Shown one piece after another: positions 56,109-64,000 of a stretch of 64,000 nt of DNA. The translations under genes and the position numbers were made by a program. How positions within the stretch are numbered: the first letter of the stretch is position 1; every line of letters starts with the position of its first letter. The notes below the pieces were generated by a model. It was not told the origin of the DNA and searched no databases. It saw only the letters and a list, made by a program, of their open reading frames with translations. The stretch comes from Planococcus citri. Lineage: Eukaryota; Arthropoda; Insecta; Hemiptera; Pseudococcidae. The DNA is taken from positions 43,992,836-44,056,835 of the forward strand of contig NC_088681.1 in NCBI RefSeq assembly GCF_950023065.1. The letters run 5' to 3'.

Positions 56109-57835
56109 TGTGGCTTCACACTCTGACCTGGGTTCAGATTACCCTGCCAAGGTCAAACTATTAATCAAGGAGAAGTGTGCAGCTTGGCGCAAATGGAATT
56201 GTACTAGACTCCCTTCAGGTAAAAAGCACATCAACTTCCTCACTAGAAAGCTTGACAGTATGCTACATGAGGTTGATAATGAATCCTTCTCTCAGTTCCT
56301 GCAAAATTTGTCTCTGGGTGAGGACTCCAATTAATTACTTACTGTTGAGGGCTACAAAGAAGCTGAAACACCCCCCCCCCCGACAGCAGCAGCCCCAATC
56401 AAACGAGAAAATGGAGAATGGGCTTATTCTGAGGAAGAGAGAGCCGAAACGCTTGCCGACCATCTTGAGAGGGTGTTCCCGCCACAATAAATGGACTCAC
56501 CTCCCCTCCCATCCCTTGACATGGAGAGGACATCACACACACCTCTACCTCACTTTAGACCAGTGGAAATTACCAGGGAAATAGATCAGAACCAAAGTTG
56601 CAAAAAAGCACCGAGCATTGATGGCATAAATGGTGCAATGCTGAAGGAACTCCCGAGGAAAGGCCTAGTTCTGATAGCAATCATATTATTCAACGCAATA
56701 CTGAGACTTGGCATCCTTCCTGAAACACGGAAAAGGGCCAAAATCATAATGATACCTGAGCCTGCCAAGCCACCTCAAAGAGTAAGCTCCTACAGACCAA
56801 TCTCGCTCCTCTCAGTGCCATCCAAATTATTTGAAAAACTACTCCTGAAGAGATTGATGCCAATATTCGAGAAGGCAATACCAGATTTCCAGTTTGGGTG
56901 TAGGTGGAAACACTCAATGGTACATCAGCTACACAAGGTAACTAGCACTATCAGTTGTGCACTAGAGGAGCATAAATTCTGTGCAGGAGTATTTATAGAT
57001 GTTGCTCAAGCATTTGACAGAGTTTGGCACCAGGGCTTGAAGCATAAAATTTGTAAATCGCTGAACAACAAGTACTTACTATGACATCTTATGCTCATAC
57101 ATAGAAAAATGCCAGTTTTGTGCAGCCCAGGGAGATGCTCTATCCTCTTAGAGAGGCTGCAAGGCCGGCATTCCACAGGGAGGAGTTCTATCTCCTATTC
57201 CTTATCTCCTCTTTACCGCAGACATTCCAGTGGCAGATGGAATAGTAGCGGTGCTGTTTGTCAATGACAAGGATGTTCTTGTAGTAAGTGACAACTATGA
57301 AGAGGCATTTACCTCCCTCCAAGCAGCAGTAGACAGCATTGCTCAGTGGATGTGGGCATGGAAGATTGCTGTAAATTGTGGGAAGTCTGTACACGTTGAT
57401 TTCTCCCTCCACATGCACTCCTATTTGCCAGTTGGTATTAACAGTACAATTGTGCCCTACTCAAACAGCACAATCGAGGCTAAGTCTTGAGAACAAACGC
57501 TTTTATACCTGGCAATAATCTGACCTATCTGGCTCTATGGTATCTCTCTTTGGGGCTGTGCCTCAAAATCAAACATACTGATAATACAACGATGTCAGAA
57601 CATAATCATAAGAACAATGGCGGGTATATACAGGTTTGAACAAAATGTAGACCTCCATGAGGACCTGAAAATGGGTTATGTTGTGGAGGAGATTAGCAGG
57701 CAAGCAGAACGTCATGAGAGCAGACTTCACAAGCACTGCAACCCCAGCGCCATTCAACTTTTGGACAATTTGAGCGATATTTGCAGGCTGAAGAGATTCA
57801 AGCCATCCAACCTTCCAGTAAGGAGAATCAACTGA
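56109..57835 (+). pseudogene. LINE reverse transcriptase, broken
   Basis: The linker and reverse transcriptase of the LINE are spread over several frames. 56109-56334 matches the region upstream of RT. 56491-57084 carries the fingers/palm start (PSIDGINGAMLKELP, SYRPISLLSVPSKLFEKLL, FIDVAQAFDRVWH). A frameshift follows, then GIPQGGVLSP near 57167-57196 and the active-site motif as LFVNDKD (57254-57271), where family members have F/Y-A-D-D. The first catalytic Asp is therefore Asn (57263-57265). A thumb-like tail ends near 57835. The Jockey-like motifs are clear; the enzyme would be inactive. Confidence 0.85.
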
Positions 57836-58289
57836 GGAAGCAGAATAGTCAAGCTGCGGTGGAATCGTCGATGGGTGCTCTCAGCCGGACCTGGTGATTT
57901 GTAGTCAAAGCCACCAATGGATGCCCAATGTGGCAGGGATCGCGAAAATTTGATAAAAAAAATAAAAAAATTCTTATCTGAATTTTAAGAATGAAATTTT
58001 AAATCACCGGGTGAATTTTATTCTAAAAAATCACTAAAAAAAATTTCATTCGTGGTAATAATAAAAAAAAAAGCTTCAAACTATCTAAGTCATCATTGAA
58101 CAATTTATTCTAAATCATCGTGAAAAATTTACTTGAAATAATTTTTTAAAAAAATCATTTGGCATCACTCGAAAAAAATAAATTAGAATTCAACACTAAA
58201 AAAATTTCAAAAAAAAAAATTAAATAATGAACATACACAATTTCAAAACAACTTCTTAAGAGCAAAGCAAAATCACGAATGACTCATGA

Positions 58290-58480
58290 GAGTAAGATCG
58301 GTGGCCATCTTTTCGGCCATCTTTGGTGCAAAATGATGATTTCAGCCATAATCACAGCACAGTACAGCTTTCAGCAAGTGACGTCACTGTGACGTTTCAT
58401 AAAAATTCTATTGTTATTTTGCACCAAAGATGGCCGAAAAGAAGGCCACCAATTTCACCTGAGTGAAGCTATAGTGCCTT
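58290..58480. mobile_element. MITE family C, copy 2 (uninterrupted)
   Basis: About 190 bp, inverted relative to copy 1. TCGGCCATCTTTGGTGCAAA at 58312-58331 is mirrored by the complement at about 58419-58438. The centre holds GTGACGTCACTGTGACGTTT, the same CRE-like double site as copy 1. This copy shows what the MITE at 17885-19245 looked like before its insertion. Confidence 0.8.
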
Positions 58481-58936
58481 AATGAGAGCTGTAACACTTT
58501 GAGGTAAACCATTGTACCCCTACCACATAACCCCCTCCAAACCATTTTTTCCTAGTTGAATACCTATCTGTGTAACATGTCTCATGTTACGTCTCACCTA
58601 CGTATGAAAATTTCAAAACAAATTGCTCCATTTCTCTGAGAGAACATCAGAGTCAAATTATTTTTCAAATTTCAGACCGAAAGTAATATTTATGTAGTGT
58701 GCTATGCACACTAAAATGCAAAACTACCCTCCCAAGTGATAATTTTTCCATCAACGTAGCCTACAGTCATAATTACGTATTTTCAATTCTTTCCAGTCAT
58801 AATTTTTTAAAACTATATGAAGAACGAGTCCTAAATTGTTCAAATATGAACAACAAACAGATCCAGAGTTTTCAACAAAGAGTTTTTATATCAAGGTAAA
58901 ATTAGCCTATTATGAGAAGATACAGGTAGACCAAAT

Positions 58937-59497
58937 GAAGAGTTCACGGAAAGAACCATGGCAAGTCACTTTCTTAAACTTTTGTGTTACGGCGTTTTGA
59001 AGTTTCAGAATGCTCCAATTTTGTAGTGAATTTGAATTTCATCAAAGTAATGACTAGAAATATCAACATCATACACAACATCCCACTAACAGAACTTAAG
59101 GCACAGTAGAAAATAAAATGAAGAGATACGCCGTCACGAGTTGAAAAGTCACTCTTTTCGTGAAAAAATCAAGCAAAATTGAAAAAATCGAAAAATTAGT
59201 GTTTCGCAACAACTTGAATTCGATGACGATCGATTATTATGATGACCTAATGAAAAATTTTCGCATACTTACTAAATAATTAATGATGTTGAAATTTTCT
59301 TCCTTTCGCCTCAGATTTGGTCTAGACTCATTTCTCTCCCCTCCTCTTTTTTTTTTAGAGCCCATTTGAACCGCAAAAAATCGATTTTTTCAAAATCTAA
59401 ATGGACTATATTTTTCCACTCCTCAGTGTGAATTTAATTCGACCCTAAGCTCATTTTTGAAAAAAGTGACTTACCTGGTTCTTTCCGTGTAGTCTTC
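58937..59497. mobile_element. MITE family A, copy 2 (diverged)
   Basis: Termini GAAGAGTTCACGGAAAGAAC (left) and GTTCTTTCCGTGTAGTCTTC (right) are diverged forms of the family A TIR. AAAT flanks both ends (58933-58936, 59498-59501), as in copy 1. The internal CAGGGAAAGAACGA reiterations of copy 1 are absent. No coding capacity. Confidence 0.7.
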
Positions 59498-59501
59498 AAA
59501 T

Positions 59502-60480
59502 ATTGTCTTCGATTCTTTGAATACTTCCGCAAACATCAAGTATTTTATCAAGTTCGCATATACTTCATCAAAGAAAATTCCTTCTGCACCACTCGTCTTC
59601 CTTTAGGTCACTTCAGAAATTCGTCACAGAGGTGGGAGTTTTTTTTTTCTGAAACATCCTTCTCGGTACAAACGGGAATACTTCATGTTTAGTTTGCCGT
59701 CCCATGAATGCCTTTTTTTTAAAATGAAAAATCCGGAGCACTCCCAGTTCTCTGAACCTCTATCGTGGTTTTAAATCAAAAGCTTCTCATTAAATTGTAG
59801 AATTGATGCTACAAAACACTGCCAACGCTTGAAGCTTATCTACCTATAATCGAAACGGTAGGAGAACAGATCATTTATGAGTAAAACCTCAAACTAAACT
59901 TGGAATGCGATTGACCTAATGAGACTATATAGATGTCAATATAGACTAATAATATGACCTCATTAATGACAAATTCGCCGCGAATCCAAATTACTGTATA
60001 ATAATTCATCGTTTTCATCGACCGACGCGGCGGCGGGTAATTAATTACAGAAAATATGTATTACATGAAACGCAATATCGTAAACCTAGTAGCAGAAGCA
60101 GATAATACTAGTTAAGTACATATTTTCCAGACTATACCACCTACTTACTTCACATTATCGTGTGTACACGGTGGCTCATCTCTCATAAAACCTTTCTCAC
60201 GTTTCAGAGGAATTATTGAAATCTGAATTATAAAAGGGGCCAGGTGCCGTAATTATTGACAAAATATTTTTTTGGACATTACTTTTCTTAAAGTCATCTG
60301 TAAGACCTCCGCTTGCTTGGAAAAAACTTGGGATGTTTGAAGATATTGGAAAACTGAAAAAGTTGATTATAAAATTTTGCCTCGTCTACCCCGTTCCCCC
60401 TTGAAAAATCCCACAAATATTTTAAAAATGTCCTGCTAAGAGTTTTTCTTCATAAAATTTGAGTTGGATTTCAAGGCAAA
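59502..60480. other. Non-coding stretch upstream of the OARD1-like exon
   Basis: No clear additional exon of the macro-domain protein was recognised. It may be an intron. Some CpG around 60020-60040. The region 60310-60420 is plain AT-rich DNA. Confidence 0.4.
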
Positions 60481-60509
60481 AAATGTTGAGAGTATGCATT
60501 TTTATGTCT

Positions 60510-60734
60510 CCCCCCTCCCTGAAAAACCACTTCGGTGCGACCCTGCAAACATTGCTAAGTTTAGGAGAAGAGAGCGCCAAACTGGATGTGAAAAAATTAG
60601 CCATGCCACGCATCGGATGCGATTTGGATAAATTGAATTGGAGAGACGTAAGAGACCTTCTCCAAGAAGTGTTCTCGCAAACCGAATTCGAAATTGTCGT
60701 CAAGTCGTCTATAATTTCAAAGAGGTTTGTGTAA
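60510..60734 (+). CDS. Macro-domain exon, OARD1/TARG1-like (partial)
   Basis: The frame ending at TAA 60732-60734 contains LAMPRIGCDLDKLNW, followed by VRDLLQEVFSQTEFEIVV. It aligns with the C-terminal part of animal OARD1/TARG1 (family pattern MPRIGCGLDRLxW, then EEVF), an ADP-ribose glycohydrolase that removes ADP-ribose from glutamate. The aligned part starts around GATLQTL, near 60535; the N-terminal half of the macro domain is missing from the window. The second Asp of GCDLD (codon 60627-60629) matches the catalytic Asp of the family; the Gly between Cys and Leu is Asp here. The upstream edge is uncertain, since the open frame begins with TTG and has no clear acceptor. It could be a last exon or a fragment of a pseudogene. 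No polyadenylation signal was found close behind. Confidence 0.65.
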   Translation, partial: PPSLKNHFGATLQTLLSLGEESAKLDVKKLAMPRIGCDLDKLNWRDVRDLLQEVFSQTEFEIVVKSSIISKRFV

Positions 60735-60862
60735 CTACATATAAGTACAGTAGGTAAGGTTTAGTTCCTTAGTAAGTACTACCTACGTGTTGGTGTGTTT
60801 AAAATTTGATTGTATTACCTACGTGTATGTGCCACGTATGGGTGGTTTCTCCGTTTCTCATA

Positions 60863-61393
60863 TCGTCGTCTTAATACGCAAAGTGGCTAACTCCAATTTT
60901 TGACCAAAATGAGTTATGAGCGTCATCTGATTTTTCTTCACTTAATTCATAAGTTGAAACCTTAAAAACACGCCTATGCAGGCCCATTCGTCCATTATTT
61001 GTGATTGAAGTCGGGAAAACTATCTAACTCCGCTTAAGGATTACTCACTGAGTATTTAGCTACGTGAAACTGTTTCATTTTTACGTTACATGAAAATGAG
61101 TTATGAACACCATCTGAAAGGTGAACACTTCATAAATAACTTCCGACATTGAAAATTGCCTCAGGTGAATCCATTGGTGTAGTATCCGCGTTTGAAGTTG
61201 GGAAAAATATCTAACTCCACTCAAAGTGGCTTAAAATGTGTCAAATGAAAAAATTTTTTAGCTTCATTTTTTTTTTACCTAAATAAATAACTTTAACTAT
61301 GTAACACCCATCAATAGTTGATAACGCTGTTTTTCGCATTTCCTGAACAATTTACAAAAATGGAGTTAGCCACTTTGCGTATTAAGACGACGA
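60863..61393. mobile_element. TA-flanked TIR element with internal duplication
   Basis: TIRs of about 32 bp start TCGTCGTCTTAATACGCAAA and are mirrored at the right end, with TA outside (60861-60862, 61394-61395). Two direct units of about 185 bp (60909 and 61092) share ATGAGTTATGA, CATCTGA and ATCTAACTCC. The word CTAACTCC from the TIR is thereby reiterated inside. No coding capacity. Confidence 0.8.
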
Positions 61394-61395
61394 TA

Positions 61396-61725
61396 TTGGT
61401 CGTCGAAGAAGGGAGGGGATGACCAGCTGTCAACAGCTTGAAACATGAAGTGGGAATTTTTTATGCCTTTGTGTTCGGAGGATTACGATATACGTATTTA
61501 TAGCTAAAGAAAAAAAACCATGGAGAAAACATTTTTCGAAACAATAATTTTCGTTCTGCTTCACTTCTCCAGATTGAGAGTATAGTATGGTAAAAACATG
61601 GATGAATATAAATAGGTAGGTAGGTACTACCAGCTCGATGCCTTCTGTCATACCCAGAAACTTTTTTCGTACATCGTCGCGTCGCTCGATTAGGTACTAT
61701 CTCCACCGTTGTTCATAATTTCATG
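61396..61725. other. Short intergenic stretch
   Basis: TAGGTAGGTAGGTACTACC at 61613-61631. Frames present are not recognisable. Confidence 0.4.
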
Positions 61726-61733
61726 CTCTGCTT

Positions 61734-62236
61734 CAGAGTTGCATAAAAAACGTTTTTTTTGAAAAAAAAACAAAAAAAAAGTTTTTTTTTTGTTTTAAAC
61801 AGTTTTTGTTTTAAACAAATGTTAAAAACAGTTCCATCGATTCGTTGTTTAAAACAGTGTTTAAAACATGTTTAAAACACGTTTTAAACAAAATTTTGAA
61901 TAAATAAGCAAAATGAGTAGGTAGTCAAAACTCAAATCTCAAAAGTCTTACTTTTGTTGTTTAAATTTTATTCATCATGTAGTGTTCTTTCTGCCAACGA
62001 TTGAAATTTCTGTTTATCATTTTTATATTGGTTATCAAATGATTTTTAAATGTGACTGTGATTTTAAAAAATCATGAGAAAAATAGAAAAAAACCATGTT
62101 TTTTTCCATTTTAAAAAAAACAGTGTTTAAAACGTTTTAAACGTTTTAAACACTTTCCCTGTTTTAAACACTTCAATTTTTTTGGGCTGTTTAAAACACT
62201 GTTTTAAACATGTCTGTTTTTTTTAATGCAACCCTG
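61734..62236. mobile_element. hAT-like MITE filled with GTTTAAAAC repeats
   Basis: Termini CAGAGTTGCATAAAAAACG (left) and, on the complement of the right end, CAGGGTTGCATTAAAAAA. CTCTGCTT is duplicated exactly at 61726-61733 and 62237-62244. Blocks of GTTTTAAACA / TGTTTAAAAC (61785-61895 and 62120-62215) flank about 230 bp of ordinary AT-rich sequence. The repeat word is centred on the palindrome TTTAAA. No coding capacity. Confidence 0.9.
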
Positions 62237-62329
62237 CTCTGCTTAATAGATGATTCAAATCCCGGCCCTTTTTAGGGACACGCTAGTTCTCGAAAGTTGT
62301 AAGTCCATAATTTTTTTTACCCCTTCCGT

Positions 62330-62790
62330 ATCCTGAAACTACCAAAATGAATTGATTTTCCTTTCATCAAAGTCCTCATTTTGTTCCAAAAGTCCTGTTT
62401 TTTGCCAAACTTGCGGAAACGGTTTTGTTTTTTATGCCAAATTTGCCTAAGTCGAAAAGTGCCAATTTTTGGAAAAATAGTCTTTAAAGAGAGCAATTTT
62501 GGCCAGAATTGTCAAACAGTCTTGTTTTTGACAAGATTACCCAAAAAATTCCCATTTTTGTCGAAAATGTCAAAGAGTTAGTTTTTGGCGAGTTAACGAA
62601 AAGTTTTGATGTTTTTTCGTCATAATTCTCAGGTAGTAATTTTTTGATAAAATATTCAGACGGTCGTAATTTTTGCCAATGTTGCTAAAAAATTTTCGCT
62701 TCTTTGCCGAAACGTCAGAAAAGTATTGATTTTTGCCTTCCCTGCCTAAAAAGTCCTCTTTGGGTTTCAAAGTTGGTCAAACAAAATTCC
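62330..62790. repeat. Degenerate AAAGTCCTGTTTTTGCCAA repeat, block 1
   Basis: Words like AAAGTCCTGTTTTTTGCC, CAATTTTTGG and TTTTTGCCAA recur about every 35-45 bp with strong divergence. No coding sense. It continues in style at 63590-63960. Confidence 0.5.
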
Positions 62791-62799
62791 TGTTTTTTT

Positions 62800-63589
62800 T
62801 TACAAAATTTATTTAAAAAATGCTTTATCTGTTTTTATTAGATTTCATTTTTCCCCTCCAAATTCTTTCATTTCTTCAGTATTTATTGCATTTTTTTTCT
62901 TGATATTTTTGAAATCTTCTTAGCATGTCTCCAGAAAAAAAGCCCCGATTAAATCCATAAAAAAGAACTCGAGTGGAGAGATAAAATCCAACTTGAGCCC
63001 TCTTAAAAAATGAAAAAAATCGAAAAAGTTGTTATGGGCGGAATATAGCCACACTGCTGAAGTGATAAGTTCCCCCTTTGGTTCTCTGCCTGTGCACTGC
63101 ATTGTATTCTAAATTTAGGTATTGTCGGCTAAATATGTTCATATTTTCCAACAACTTGTTTATTTCCTGTGCTTTCTCATATGGTATGTACTATGTAAGT
63201 ATAAAAGCTGCGGTAATTGATAACTTTCCATATCTCGAATTCTAGGTATTCGACATGAATTTTCATGCTTTTACATTTTAATTCTTGGACTTCAAACACC
63301 CTACGTATCCAGCCTAAAGAGGGAGGAAGGGCAAGTGATACTTAGCGATTTTATTTCTTTCCTAATGTGAAGTGAGGATCCTATGAAAAAAACAAAACAC
63401 AAAAACAGGCTGCATTGAGATGGGCTAACGAGGCTAAAATTATTTGGGGGCACCATCGAATATTTCTCTTGAATGAGTGAAGGGGAGGGAAGTGCATTCA
63501 AACGGATTTTGGCCAGAAAGAAAAATGTTGATCGAGAATTCACATGCTTCGATTTTATACGTACATATTTGTATTTTTAAATTTTTGCC
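62800..63589. other. Non-coding stretch between repeat blocks
   Basis: Short frames only; no gene, RNA or terminal repeats recognised. Confidence 0.4.
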
Positions 63590-63960
63590 AGCTTCTATAA
63601 AAAGTCCTACATTCGTATCAAAATTGCAAACAAGTCCTAATTTTTGCCCAAAATTGTGATTTTTGTCAAAATATTAAAAAAAAGTCTTGGTTGGTTTTTG
63701 CAAGATTTAAGAAAATTCTGACTTTCTTGGGATTTCAAAGATGTTTTAACTTTTGTCAAGAATTTGAAAAAGTTTCCACCATCTAACCAGAGATTTTTAA
63801 AAATCCAATTTTTGGCTTGAAATTGAAAATAAGTCCTGATTTTTGTCAAGTTTTCATAAAAGTCAAGATTTTTTGCCCGATATTGAAAGAGCCCGGGTTT
63901 TTTGCCAGAGTCAAGAATGACGCGATTGTTTTACAAGATTTCAAAAAGTGGCAAGCATGG
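63590..63960. repeat. Degenerate AAAGTCCTG repeat, block 2
   Basis: AAGTCCTACATT, AAGTCCTAATTTTTGCCC, AAGTCTTGG and AAGTCCTGATTTTTGTCA recur with a spacing of about 40 bp, the same unit as block 1. It may extend beyond the window. Confidence 0.5.
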
Positions 63961-64000
63961 AAATGAAAGGTTAAAACAGCAGCAGAAAAGTTCAGTCCAC

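Larger units (their letters stand above)
50130..57965 (+). mobile_element. Jockey-like LINE, interrupted by two insertions
   Basis: Endonuclease sequence (50130-50250, 51836-52093) and reverse transcriptase (56109-57835) belong to one plus-strand LINE. It is split first by a hAT-like element (50251-51827) and then by a MULE (52094-56099). Removing each insertion together with one copy of its duplication gives a collinear LINE, including an uninterrupted reading frame across the MULE junction. The 3' end, near 57960, runs into A-rich sequence. The 5' end is truncated and its exact edge is not visible. Confidence 0.85.

Noticed and set aside
1..64000. CRISPR arrays or bacterial operons
   Set aside because: Repeats here are transposon-type or simple sequence; no spacer arrays, and content is clearly eukaryotic.

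Overview
The window is AT-rich eukaryotic nuclear DNA, almost certainly from an insect. The signs are a BEL/Pao retrotransposon, a Jockey-like LINE, a Mutator-like transposon with C2H2 and SWIM fingers, many terminal-inverted-repeat (TIR) mini-elements, and one exon-like match to the animal ADP-ribose glycohydrolase OARD1/TARG1. Short TAGGTA/TACCTA and ACTCGTA words recur throughout. The species cannot be fixed from this alone; a hemipteran such as a scale insect is a low-confidence guess.

Layout. 1-5 kb: MITE family A, two direct copies of an hAT-like element (family B), and a TIR element with TA flanks. 5-11 kb: mostly unrecognised sequence, a decayed relative of the 14.6-kb palindrome, and a degenerate satellite. 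11.9-13.6 kb: a TA-flanked element carrying a nested ATATCGAT-rich hAT-like MITE. 14.6-16 kb: a TTAA-flanked palindrome with 634-bp arms. 17.9-20.2 kb: family C MITE split by a GGTATT-rich hAT-like MITE, then a family D element. 20.7-25.7 kb: four more TIR elements. 25.7-31.6 kb: a nearly complete BEL/Pao element on the minus strand with a long uninterrupted gag-pol frame. 31.6-36.8 kb: truncated, inverted and foldback repeats. 39.3-45.6 kb: a LINE 3' end, a small TIR element, tRNA-like fragments and a 2.85-kb foldback. 49.4 kb: a GC-rich hairpin cluster. 50.1-58 kb: a Jockey-like LINE interrupted by a 1.6-kb hAT-like element and by a 4-kb MULE, which itself carries a 659-bp hAT-like MITE. 58-62.3 kb: further MITE copies and the OARD1-like exon. 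The end of the window is a degenerate AAAGTCCTG repeat.

No complete host gene is visible. The main biological content is layered transposition. Target-site duplications (5 bp for BEL, 8 bp for hAT-like elements, 9 bp for the MULE, TTAA for the piggyBac-like palindrome, TA for several others) let the insertion order be read directly.

The most unusual pattern is that nearly every small TIR element repeats pieces of its own terminal sequence inside itself. In five hAT-like MITEs sharing a YAGNGNTG terminus the interior is almost entirely a private micro-repeat (ATATCGAT, GGTATT, TTCCG/TTCTG, TTTCG/CGAAA, GTTTAAAC).
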